Origin: Cudoniella acicularis | Taxonomy: Eukaryota; Ascomycota; Leotiomycetes; Helotiales; Helotiaceae | DNA: 64,000 nucleotides | Direction of reading: 5' to 3' | Assembly (NCBI GenBank): GCA_013054445.1 | Contig: JAAMPI010000001.1 | Location: forward strand, 62,001 to 126,000 | Shown here: positions 9,882 to 21,006 of the stretch, piece after piece | How the letters are laid out: every line of letters begins with the position of its first letter | Numbering within the stretch: the first letter of the stretch is position 1 | Made by a program: the position numbers and the translations under genes | Notes under the pieces: model-generated | Told to the model about the DNA's origin: nothing | The model's database searches: none | What the model saw: only the letters and a program-made list of their open reading frames with translations

Positions 9882-12800
9882 TCATAAAATCGGAGTGTCC
9901 CCAGGATCAATAGACGCCCCATCCTCGCTATCACCGTTCCTATTTAACAATCCCCTCTCTTCACCTTGTCCATCTTCCCTCGTTAGTCCTGTATTTACAC
10001 TCAACCCATTTGCACCTGCTGTTTTCCTCGTCTCTTCCGCTCCGTTCAGCACATACCAAACATCTTTTTTGGTAAGTAGGCCTTGTAAAACTCCTCGATC
10101 ACTGAAGAGCACGTAACGTAGGCCAAGTTTTTGGAAATAATTCGCGGTGAGAAGGAGATTCGAGCGTGATGGTAGAGTCAGAGGCGTTTGATCCATCCAA
10201 GGACGGAGGTCGAGTGTTGTGCGAGGATCTGCGAGAGGTTGGTGGGAGAAAAAAGTTTCTGTTTCTGGAGGAAGAGAGCGTGGAGGATGCTTCGAGGTGT
10301 TTAGATTATACTCCAGTTCTGCGCGAGAAATGTATCCCAGCAGTATTGCTTCTCTTGGATCTGAGATCACAGGGAAGCCGCGATATGGGTGCGTTGCCAA
10401 GACGCTGGTAAGAGATTGGATCGTGTGGCCTGTTGCCGTTAAAACAACAAGATCTTCGATTCTAGTCATGATTTGGCTGACAGGGATGTCGGGGATGAGC
10501 GTTTCTTCGCTATTGTCGAGGAAAGGATATTCATTGAAGTGAATCCAACTCTCATAGATACCACGCTTTCCAAATGCATCTCCAACCCATTTACTGAACA
10601 TGACCGCGATCATAATAGGTAGAACATATGTGAGGGCTCCTGTAAGCTCAAACATGATGACAACAATAGAAACCGTCATTCGAGTGACACCGCCAAGTGC
10701 GGCTGCCGCACCTATGATGGCGTATGTTCCAGGTGTTACACACGGCACATCTGGCTCGCATGATGCGAATAGAAAGAATGTTGGGTGATTATGAACCCAA
10801 ATTTCCATGATGATTCCAACAGCTCTACCGAAGAGTGCGCCGACCGCCATCGAAGGGAGGATGATTCCGGCTGGAATCTGCAAACCAAAGGTTATCGAAG
10901 CAAGGAAGAAGCCAAGAATTGCTGCAAATACTAGCAGAAATATAGTTCCTGCAGTGGCAGCCCCAGTCTTACACAGACCAAATTGGTCATCAAGAACTTT
11001 GGAGCATTCTGCAAAAAGCGAGTATACAAGCTCCGAAGACTGAGCTCGCATATAAAAATTTGGATAATTGATAAGGGCTGTGAGAAGTGCCACAATGGCG
11101 ACCTGAGTAATTGGCCCCGGTAACCAAGTAGCGGCTTTCTTCCATTGCGCAACCCTCATGTTCATTTTGATGAAGAGTCCCCCATAGATGCCCTAGAGAT
11201 TACTTAGCAGAACCCGGTAAAAAATGATAGATGTGCATACCCCAAAAATACCTAACATCGCAAAAGGAACCATTTCAAAGCCGTGCCATCCCGTACTATA
11301 CGTGACTTGGTACAGCACGAGCTTCCCGCTCCTGAATGGATCGAATGCTTGCAGTGTTACAGCTGCAGTCATTGCACACACAAAACTTTGCCACATGGTT
11401 TTGTCGGGAAAGTAGTATGACAGTTGCTAATTCCTGTTAGAAGACTTAAATCTGAGCGAAGAGTTACAAGATTCCTACCTCAAGACTGAAGAGAACTCCC
11501 CCTATGGGAGACCCAAATGCTACTGAGATGCCAGCAGCGGCGGCAGCAGACAGAACTTCTCGTTTTCGGGCTAGTGATGGTTAGATGTAAGGTTTTTTTC
11601 AAAAGATTTATTAGGATCACTTCTCACCTTCGTTACCGTTGATGTTACCAAAAAGCTTCATGAATAGGTTCGCACAGCAGCATGCGACATGTACTAGTGG
11701 CCCCTCTTTCCCAAGCCACATACCGGACGCAACTGCAAGACACTGCTAGGCATTAGACTGATTGTATGAGGTTTCGCAACCACACCTACCAATCCAAGTG
11801 ACTTTATCACTAAAGTCCACGTCCCCATAAAACGCCGAATGACGAAGCCTCCCAAAACCGTCTTGATTTCAGGTATTCCACTATGTTTCGCGTACAAAGC
11901 ATATTCCTTTACTAAGACACTCGCTGAAAGCGCAAAAAGCACCTTTAAAGCAACATTATTAGCTTACGGTAGCTGACAAGCACGTGTGACTTACTGAGAA
12001 TGAGATGAAGAAGAAATATTCTATAAACCATATTCCCCCAGATGATGTAATATGAAGAGCCAGGCTCCAAGGCCGCCAATCTCGACATTGAGATATTCCA
12101 TCGTAGCCGTAACAACAAAAGAATTTATTCAAATAAAAGCGCCCGCCATCCTCCCCGGCGGAGCAATACCCCGTTTTGAGGTCCCCAAGCCAGTCGCTAG
12201 CCACATCTATCGCAGCTGCGAAGACTCCAGCAGCAAGTCCCGTCAGAATGAGGACGATCCAAATCTGACTGGCATCCAAAAGCTGCCGTGCATACCCTAA
12301 CAAGCCAGTGGCACTTGAGTATAATACGCGCAATCGTTGCCGTTCCTTCGTGTACTCGAAAATCCAATCAATAGCCGTTAGGTCCTCATATCCAACTCTG
12401 CGCCCCGGCCCTTCGACATACCAGTCCAGCGGACCACCGTCTTTCGCGTTTGTATTGTGTGACCCATCGATGCCAGCGCCGATTATATTTAATCCAGTGG
12501 TATTCGGAGTTCCTGATCTGGGAGAAGGCGTAGTTTGCCGTGATGCCGTTCCATTTGAGGTAAAGGCAGACAGAAACCGCAGGCCCGATGGCTGCTTCTG
12601 TTTGCGCTTGAAGGAGACAGTCTCTCCGGAATCGAGCTGTAGAGGGTCATCTGCGAGCACGCTTGGTCTCTTGCATAGCTTGCGACAGGGTCATCATTCT
12701 CGCTGTCATCGTCGACGATTTGCGCGGTCGGGGGGCTCTGGCTCGACGATGAGCTGCCCTGCGATACGGGCGGGAAATAACCCGCCGACGAGCTTGCCAT
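9882..12800 (-). CDS. CLC-family chloride channel or Cl-/H+ antiporter (frameshift near the N-terminus)
   Basis: Six exons on the minus strand: 12800-11995, 11942-11790, 11742-11628, 11570-11479, 11426-11241 and 11192-9882. All introns obey GT-AG and all phases close, giving about 887 residues if one base is added in exon 1. CLC hallmarks are [16 protein letters not shown] (carries the gating Glu), [30 protein letters not shown] and the late [11 protein letters not shown] helix. Two C-terminal CBS domains follow (around [14 protein letters not shown] and [15 protein letters not shown]). The Ser/Gly-rich N-terminus beginning [11 protein letters not shown] is in another frame than [13 protein letters not shown] single missing base near 12672-12676 would join them. 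The protein probably acts in endomembrane or plasma-membrane anion transport and pH homeostasis. It is divergent from the neurochondrin-like gene. Confidence 0.92.
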
Positions 12801-13066
12801 GACTAAGGTTTTGGTAGGTTTCTTCGCATTTTCATAGAGGTGTATTTGTCTTCTGGGCACGACGTCTCGAGCTCGAGGCTGTGCTGTGGTTGGTGATGTG
12901 TGCGGCGAAACTTCGGATGAACCAAGGTCCGTCCAGTAATTGGGAACCTTGGAATATTTTTGACCATTCGTCCTATCATCAGCAACGAAATCTCCCATCC
13001 TGTTTCTCCCTGACAACGCTCCCATCTATCCTCAGCGCATGCAGCACAGAACAACCTGATTTCATA
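12801..13066. promoter_or_regulatory. Shared divergent promoter, 266 bp
   Basis: The CLC start (12800, minus) and the neurochondrin-like start (13067, plus) are only 266 bp apart, so both promoters and 5' leaders must sit here or overlap. I see no clear TATA box. The inference of a shared promoter rests on geometry alone. Confidence 0.5.
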
Positions 13067-15124
13067 ATGGCTAAAGATAATTCTTCAAACGCGGCGTTGC
13101 CGACAGGTCAACCTGCCCTCGCTGACCCCGTTGTAATATTTGAGAAAATGCAAGAGCTCCTGAAAACAAGGAACGATACGTCGAGATTCGTTGGTCTTGC
13201 TCTCCTTAAAAGCGTCCTGGACAACGGTCAGCTAGTGCAGGATCCAGTCCGTCTGAGGGTCCTCTGGGAAGCCCTGTCCCCGAAATTTCTGGATCGGCTC
13301 CTTCGCGCTCAAGAAAATAAAAAAATCAGTAAAACAGAGACGAGAGACATGGTGGATCTCTCTGTGTCTATTTTACACACCTTCACCAATCTATTACCTC
13401 TGGATGCCTTGAAAGAAAAGAGGCTTACTGGCAGAATAGATCCATTGGTGAAGGCATTGATTCAAAGGTTAGAGCTCTTGCCTTCCCCTCTGATAATTGC
13501 TAAAGCTATCCCTAGCCCTCCGGAGACATCGAAACTAATTCTACAAACTCTCCTCACCATCGTCAGCCAAACCGATGGGGCGTTGGAATTGCTCAAGGTG
13601 TCTGACTTGAGTCCACTAACGGAAATTGCTACTCAAAACCCCCTTGTCCTTGATATTCTCAGCTACTCGTGGATAAATGCTTCGACTATTCGTGAGGAGA
13701 TAGCTACAGTCAGAGCGAGTATTGACAACTTACTCCCAGCACTACTCGTCATTTTCAGACAAACCGATGCAGTCACCTTAATTCAGTGTGTTGGCAGCCT
13801 TCTTCTAAAACTTGTACCGGAGGTAAGTCCACCTACCTCACTCCACCAGCGATGCATATCTAATTACTGGCAGGCTATATCCTCAAATCCTAGTTGGCTT
13901 ATACCTCTGGTTTCGGTCCTTCGAAAGCTTGTATCGAGGAAGCCTACCGCGACTGGCCGTGCAGCCTACACCAATCTAGCAGCAGCACTACTTCAGGCGT
14001 ACCCCTTAGATAGCCCGATCTTACTTTTTAAAGACGACGCCTCGGGTAGCGCTGACAGTAAACCCTTTTCTTACCTTTTCGTTAATCTGCTATTAATAGA
14101 TCTACGCTCGTCCTTTCCTTCACTTCTTGCCCAGCTCAATAGTGCAGAGTACCCCGATATTTCCCGGCGATTGGCAGCTGCATTCGACATCCTTTCCAGT
14201 TTCATTGGGTTTCTTGTTCGAAGTCTTGATGACGAATCAACCGTTCCCTCATTCAGCATGCCACCGGATTTGCTACTGAAACTCCGCAAAGACATCGCCG
14301 AAACTATTTCTCTCACTATCGAACATCTCCGGGATAGGTGGGATGCATCTGTTGCTGGGGTCTCTGGCCTACATCCCTCAGCTCGAGCCGGAACGTCCGT
14401 TACTTCAGAAGGTACCCGACTTACCTTGACTTGGGAATCGATCAAGGACAACGTCACAGAAGATCCCTTGATCTTGGCCGGTATCCGAACCATGGCAATC
14501 TGGATCCGCGAGGATGAGAACGAAAATTTGCGTAACGAGAGCTGTGGCTTGATGGATATGTTTGTGGAGCTCTACAAGGCAAGCTCGGAAGGTTCACTTG
14601 ATTTTCGATATCCAGTTTTACTTGCATTGGAAGTCATTATGCTTTCCGAAAATGGGCTAGAAGCCTTCCTTGGTCAAGGGGGCTGGGAAGTGGTCTACAA
14701 TGACCTCCAATCAATTCTCAAACCTGCCGTCTACTCGAAGGATGTCAAGAACACTTACGCAATTGCGCGGGGGCTTGAAATCGTTCGCGTCCTTTTGGCA
14801 GTGGTGGATCATCCATCAACGTTCTCGCCGCGTGAGGAATGGATGTCGATCATTACATCTGCAGCGTCAATGCAGACAACTTTCGGTGCGTCTTCTTCAA
14901 TACTGGAGCTCCAAATCGCAATCCTCCAACTCTCAACAGCATTACTCTCAAAAGCTGCAACGGGGGTACAGAAAAGATATCTCAGCAAGATCCCAGCTTT
15001 AACGGGGCTTGTGAATCAATTGACTAGTTTTGTAAAAAGGCTGGATGGTACAGACTCGGCTGAGCTGATAACACTTCTGGAAGATGTCTCTTTAGAATTA
15101 GAAAACCTGAGGGGCGTTCAGTGA
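13067..15124 (+). CDS. Neurochondrin-family (DUF1941) protein
   Basis: Start ATG is 13067 (MAKDNSSN); an upstream in-frame Met exists at 12881 but lies in the CLC leader. The N-terminal RFVGLALLKSVLDN motif and the following helical, ARM-like leucine-rich sequence fit neurochondrin. In fungi this family is a conserved alpha-solenoid of poorly known role; animal neurochondrin is linked to neurite and signalling functions. An intron is very likely at 13823-13873: a GTAAGT donor, a CTAAT branch site and a GGCAG acceptor. It is 51 nt, a multiple of three, and lacks a stop, so the frame stays open either way. Spliced length is 668 residues and unspliced 685. The frame is otherwise intact. Confidence 0.85.
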   Translation: MAKDNSSNAALPTGQPALADPVVIFEKMQELLKTRNDTSRFVGLALLKSVLDNGQLVQDPVRLRVLWEALSPKFLDRLLRAQENKKISKTETRDMVDLSVSILHTFTNLLPLDALKEKRLTGRIDPLVKALIQRLELLPSPLIIAKAIPSPPETSKLILQTLLTIVSQTDGALELLKVSDLSPLTEIATQNPLVLDILSYSWINASTIREEIATVRASIDNLLPALLVIFRQTDAVTLIQCVGSLLLKLVPEVSPPTSLHQRCISNYWQAISSNPSWLIPLVSVLRKLVSRKPTATGRAAYTNLAAALLQAYPLDSPILLFKDDASGSADSKPFSYLFVNLLLIDLRSSFPSLLAQLNSAEYPDISRRLAAAFDILSSFIGFLVRSLDDESTVPSFSMPPDLLLKLRKDIAETISLTIEHLRDRWDASVAGVSGLHPSARAGTSVTSEGTRLTLTWESIKDNVTEDPLILAGIRTMAIWIREDENENLRNESCGLMDMFVELYKASSEGSLDFRYPVLLALEVIMLSENGLEAFLGQGGWEVVYNDLQSILKPAVYSKDVKNTYAIARGLEIVRVLLAVVDHPSTFSPREEWMSIITSAASMQTTFGASSSILELQIAILQLSTALLSKAATGVQKRYLSKIPALTGLVNQLTSFVKRLDGTDSAELITLLEDVSLELENLRGVQ

Positions 15125-15741
15125 AGAGCAGAATCTTAGACTGGTTCTATTTACACAAGTCAAAGCCGAGCCTGCAAACAATTCTCCCCAAGTTCCTCAT
15201 GCGAAGCAACTTTCTTGGTGTGGTTTTGACTAGATTTGTATTCGACTCACTGAAGGGCAGAATCAATCACTAATTTACATTCAAGATCGCCAGCTACATT
15301 TGGATGTAAGCTTCATTTTGACGAAAATATGGGAATCCACTAGGGTGACCGATCATATGAGATGTCAATAGGAGAGTATGAAATATTATAATGCTTCTCA
15401 TCAATTATTGTACCCGGTTATCAACAGAATGTCTCAAAACTTTTGCCAAAACCTTTCTCTGCTATACACCGAGCAGAAGCGCGATGCGCGATACACGATA
15501 CACAGAAACCAAGTAAACTTACTCTAAAATGTTCTTTTCCGCCTGCATGAGGCTGCGCACCGCTGTTCTTTCGGTCCAATGACCACTTCATGGAGGCCGA
15601 ACGCATGGCAAACCAGCCACACTGTCTTTGAAGCCGCTCCGCCCCTCCTCAGCCTTAATTATTTTCTTCGGTCTGACTCTCGTCGTTATCTAGCCTTGGA
15701 ACTTACCTTCCCGATCGTTGCTTTTCCAGTTTTTACCAACC
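15125..15741. other. Intergenic, no feature seen
   Basis: This 617-bp spacer lies between the neurochondrin-like gene and the NLR start (both plus strand). It holds the 3' end of one and the promoter of the other. No repeat or RNA gene was seen. Confidence 0.4.
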
Positions 15742-18700
15742 ATGACGGACCTCATCAATAACGCTCCCATTCGGCATGCAGACGCTGAGGACATATGGAA
15801 TCCCTGGGAAATAGCAAAGGAACGTTTCATGGCTGACCTGGATGACGAAAAAAAGGCTGCATTTCTCAGCGCATCGATGGAAAATCTCTTCTATTGCGCC
15901 AGTAATGTTGATCGTGAAGACCAACAAACATCGAAGACAAGATCTATGATCAAAATCATGAGTCCATTGGTCTCTGCGGTGGAGGATTACGGTAGTGCTC
16001 TGGACACTTACGCCAACATCGCGTCCTTATATCTTGCCCCGATATGGGGTAGCATTCGTGTGGTTCTTGCGCTGGCAAAGGTTTACGGACGATTTTATGC
16101 TAGAATGGTGGAGACTTTTGGTCGTATTGGAGATATCCTTCCCCGCTTGCGTACATATTTGTTTTTCTCAGCACATATATTGAGTCTAATTAAAGTACCC
16201 TAGGTGATTACCAGAGAATCTTTGATAGCAAAAAACATGGGCGGCTTACACAAACATTATCCGCGGCTTATCTCGACATTATCACTCTTTGTACTGAATT
16301 TAAAGCTTTGCTGCAAAGCCAAAAGAAGTCTTCAATGCAGCGTATTTTCAAACCGTTGTCACCAAGCCTTAATGCTTCCCTGGAAGGGGCACTCGAGAGG
16401 TTCCGCAAACATCGAAAAGAAGTTGAAAAGGAAGCCGAATTATGCCATATGGTTGAAGCAAGCCAAGCAAGGGATTTAGTTTTGAGAAATAACGAAGCCG
16501 CCGAGGCAAGAGAGCGAGGCACGTCTAATCAACCACCAGGTACTTCTCGAAGATTAATTTTTTTTAATTTTGAACAGAGGCTAGGCAACAAGAACTCGTG
16601 TCGCACTTATCCTCGGTCGATTATACATACAAACACCATCGAATGCAACGTACGCGGCACTCCGGTACGGGAAATGTAAGGATATTCTGATTCTCGAAAT
16701 GGGTTTCATTCTATTCCAACCACATTTGTTCGGGCAAGCATATCATAAAACAACCCAGAGCTGACTTTCCCAACCCATTTCCTCCTAAAACATGCTGGAA
16801 TAGGAATGTGCTAACTCCCTATCTTTTTAGTGGTTTACCGCTATGGCTCACTATAAATCATGGTTAAATGGCGACTCCTCAGCAGTGTTGTGTTGTTACG
16901 GAATCCGTAAGCCCACTCTATTTCATGGGCCATCTTCAATTAATACTAATATTTTCAAGCCGGCTGTGGCAAATCCGTGCTCACTTCAAGTCTGGTTGAC
17001 CAGCAGCTTTTGCCACAGAGTTCTTCCAATACTACAAAGACACTGTTCTATTATTGCGATTACTCGGATAAACGAACGCTAGATCCGGTCAACCTTTTTG
17101 GCAGCATTTCTCAACAATTACTTCGTCAGATGGGTGAATTACCAGGAGACCTCTTGACAATGCTTGAAGACATGCATCAGAGTAGTGCATTACTGAATTT
17201 TGAAAGAATTCTCGCACTACTTCAACTCTCTTTCGACAAGAACTCATCAATTGCTATTTTCGTCGATGGTATCGATGAAATGACAGAGCACAACAGGAAA
17301 CTTGTTCTCCAGCGTCTTTCTAGCATTATGAAATCAGCCAATGACTCCCAGCTGAAAATATTTGTTTCTAGCAGGGAAGATACCACCTACCTCTTCTCGG
17401 GTCTTACGTGCCCAAAATACAAAATCCGTGTTCAAAACGACTCTATCTCTGAAGATATCGAAACCTACGTCAGAAATTCGGTCCACGAATTGAGAGAAAA
17501 GGGTGAATTAGCATTAGGAGAGCCAACTCTTGCGCAAGAAATAGTCACAGCTCTGACAAATGGTGCCAAGGGAATGTAAGTTCATCAATCTCTTATGTTG
17601 GGGATATAGCTTATCTTTTACATCCAGGTTCCTTTGGGTAAGATTTCAATTAGATGATCTATGCCGAGCAGAAACAGACAATTCGATCAGGAAAGTTCTG
17701 AAGAATCTCCCTAAGAATCTCAGTGAAACATACGACCGACTACTGGGGCGAATCGATGGAGATGAAAAGCATGAGTTTCTCAGAAGGATATTTGCTTGGG
17801 TCATTTATGCCAGACGCCCCCTACATATGAACGAACTTCGGGAAGCGATTGCATTCACGTGCGAAGATCGTTGTTGGGATGCTAAAAAAATCCCAAATGA
17901 TATAAGCCGGTTGATCAGAGCCTCCGGGAATCTAGCCTTCATCGATGATGACACAGGAAATGTGCACTTGGCACATTATACCGTCCAACAATATCTCTTA
18001 AACCATGATAAAAGGAGCTCTATAGCGCTCGGATTTGCATTAGACGAAGTTGAAGTCGAACTTGGTTACCTCTGCGTCACATATCTCTCTTTTTCGGATT
18101 TCGAGACTCAGGTTGAGAGATATTCAAATACAACCACAGCAAGTTTTTCAGGAATGGAGACCGCAATTCAGAGCGGTGCGCTCTTACCACGCTCTTCGAC
18201 AGGAGGCAAACTCGAAAGGGCGTTGAAGACACTCCAACCCCGGCAACATTCCTCGGCAAATATCGACTATGCCCGCCATATCAACATTCAGACACAACAA
18301 AAAAACTCGCCAAAAAGTGTTTTAATGACGAAGTACGCGTTTTTATCTTATGTGTCCACAAGTTGGTTGCATCATACTATGAAGCTTACATCTTTTCGGA
18401 GCGATCCGCTACGCGATCGACATATTCGGCTTTTCAATGAGCTTGTGTTGAAAAAAAAACATGTTGTTTGAGTTTAGGCCCTGGAAAGACTCTACACTAC
18501 AAAAGAGTGAACCCCGCAGCTTTCCATACACTTCCCTTTTCGGTTGGGCCATTTTCGCCAACCATACTCCCGCTCTGGCCGCGCCTGACTGGGGAAACCA
18601 TACACAGCACCTTCGCAATTGTCTCGTCTCTATCAACAACCACCTCGGAAATACCAAGGCAATAAGAATCCCGCGGGACCCGCATTCGAAAGCCGAAGAC

Positions 18701-19741
18701 TGTGCTTTCCAAATTCCAGCACATTTTGAAGATCCATGGCAGGATTGGGTTTTCCAAAACCTTGTCAGTGCATGCATAAAAGGCTGCTTAGACGCACTCA
18801 ATTTCGTTCTCGTAGCTTTGTCCGGGGAGCCGAGCAGAAACCGGAAATTTATCCTTGCATTCCTTCTTTTCGAAGCTTCCAAATTGGATCAAACATCATT
18901 CGTCAAGCTCCTGTTCTCCCAATACGATAAGACTGAAATGGGAAATCCCGAGTGGCTTAACGATAGGGATCTTCAATCATATAATATACTTGAGCATGCT
19001 GCCATCCATGGTCTGGAAGAGATGGCAAGTTTGTTGCTGATTGCCGGGTATTCCCTTACGCAAAAATTCATATCACGCATAATCGACGGCAACTGGAAAG
19101 CGAAGGCCTCGGAAGAGAGCAACTTACAGTTCATGAGTTTTCTCATAAACGAATACCTACGCGAGGCAATACTCAATTATCGAACTTCCGACGTTCGCAG
19201 CCTTCTCAAGAATGACGTGAGTTCAAGTTCTCGGGTGAGGCGTTCAAAGGTTACGAGAAGCATGTTTCAGGACAGTAGACCGAACGTTTCATTCTATTTC
19301 GAGCTCCGTCAAACCGACTATATGTTTGCTTTGAATTTGGCTTTATTTTGTAAGGCCAACAACATTGCAGATCTCTTAGTGCGGAATGGCGCACAAGTTA
19401 ACGCCCGAGAACCTCTCTCAGGATATACCGCTTTACACTTCGCTATTCTAGCCATATCTATAGAGCTAGTGAAACTTCTCGACAATTACGGCGCAGATTT
19501 TGAAGTAAAAGATAACGAAGGCAGGAGCTTGTTGCAATTCGCTATGGATATACAGCCTTCGTTTGTTCAGAACAATAATGAGGATGAAATTATTGAGATC
19601 ATTAAATATATTGAAGATCGAATTGTATTTGATAACCCTGATCAACAGAAATTGGGATTCCCTCTATTATTTCCATTGAGACGTCAGCGGCAGCTCCCTC
19701 TCCTCATAGAAGGCAATTTGGGGCGAATGAATGGATATTAG
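15742..19741 (+). CDS. NACHT-ankyrin NLR-like protein, split by a frameshift at an A9 run
   Basis: Exons: 15742-16150, 16204-16539, 16578-16675, 16831-16916 by first sight but best ending at 16906, 16960-17575 and 17628 onward. All phases close, although intron 2 is only 38 nt. The N-terminal domain (about residues 1-250) resembles the DUF7708-type domain before fungal NACHT modules. Walker A is GIPGCGKS (about 305-312) and Walker B is FVDGIDE (about 407-413). The winged-helix-like region has LHMNELREAIA and a VHLAHYTVQQYLL segment. The frame stops at 18471. The same protein continues one base out of phase from 18461 to 19741, with an ankyrin-like repeat (GYTALHFAILAISIELVKLL). A9 at 18451-18459 lies exactly at the junction; one A less would fuse both parts into about 1,216 residues. 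Such proteins act in fungal non-self recognition and regulated cell death. Confidence 0.88.
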
Positions 19742-20816
19742 TTGTGCATTTATATATCGAATCCAGTCTGCATTCACGGGTGTATATCGTTCATGGGAGG
19801 CTGGGATCCAAGTCAAAGCATGCAAAAAGGTTCTTCGATCTACACATACGCGGAAAGGGAATAAACAAATTGAGCTTTGGCCGATATTTGTTAGATATTA
19901 TACTATTTCATATCCGAATCTGTAAATACAGTTAGAACAGCAGAATGGATAAGATTGGTTCCGGGTGGGTGATGACTTGGCGTAGCAATTTAAAATTGAA
20001 ACAGAATGGCTTCTTATAAACAATGCTGCCAAGCAGAATCCTTAAAGGATGAGCTCAAGTGATGCTATTCAGTGAAATGTAATCCCCTCAGTCATGACTT
20101 CCTTATGCCCAAGAGGAAAAGCACTATGCAATCCCCTCCCCCCCCAAAGTTCCAAGCGCAGCACAAGAGAAAGCCCCAATCTCCTAAAAGATATGTTCAA
20201 ATCTTAGGTCTCCGACCATCAAAGGAAGTCATGCAACAAAGCACGATATGGGAATGTGAGGTGCAAGGTTTCAACACTGAAGAAACCCACTCGAGTATGA
20301 AGTCAAATAATTACACACTAAACTTCATCATTCTATCATTTTGACTCAAGTTTTCCCCCTTTCCTCTAAGCAAGGGTCGCACTCCAACCACCCATGATCC
20401 ATCTCACAATCGCACTTCTTCTTCTTCTCACTCCTCTCTTCCCCTTTCCATGCTTCCCTAGCTATTACGCTCCCCTGCTCTGCTTTCATTTCCTCTCATC
20501 CTTGCCCCGTCTCACATAAGTAGAAGCAGCGGAAAGCTAGCTATTAAATCCCTAAATTCAAATAAACGATTAACCACCCTCCCCTCTCAAGAAAGCAACA
20601 AAAATGGCAACTAAAGAGAAAAGAAAAAAAAACTATCAAAAACTAGCAGCACACTAGCCAGTAGCAACTTTTACCCAAGAGCTTTTTGGGTGACGTGTCA
20701 TATATCCGGCTGGGTCCAACACAATAGTAATACTACCCAAGATCCAAAGCCCCAAAGCCAACTAGCTTTACCACAACTCATAAAGACTCAAAACAAATCA
20801 ATTTCCCTGTAAAAAA

Positions 20817-21006
20817 ACACAAGAAAACGATGCTAATAACAAGTAAATAGATACTACGATCTCTAATCTTACTTACACCAACCAATAAGTTAACCTCACA
20901 ACTACGCCCTCGCCAAAAACACAAGAAAGCGATGCTAAGTAACAAGTAAATAGATACTACGACCTCTAATCTTACTTACACCAACCAATAAGTTAACCTC
21001 ACAACT
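20817..21006. repeat. Tandem duplication, unit 87-88 bp, period 102 bp
   Basis: Copy A is 20817-20903 and copy B is 20919-21006. Both start with ACACAAGAAA and end with AGTTAACCTCACAACT. They differ by only a few changes (an A/G and a C/T transition and a one-base G insertion), so the duplication is fairly recent. The duplicated block has no coding potential. Confidence 0.9.

Noticed and set aside
12308..12802. 164-codon plus-strand frame
   Set aside because: Antisense shadow of CLC exon 1.
14071..14493. 140-codon minus-strand frame
   Set aside because: Antisense shadow of the neurochondrin-like gene.
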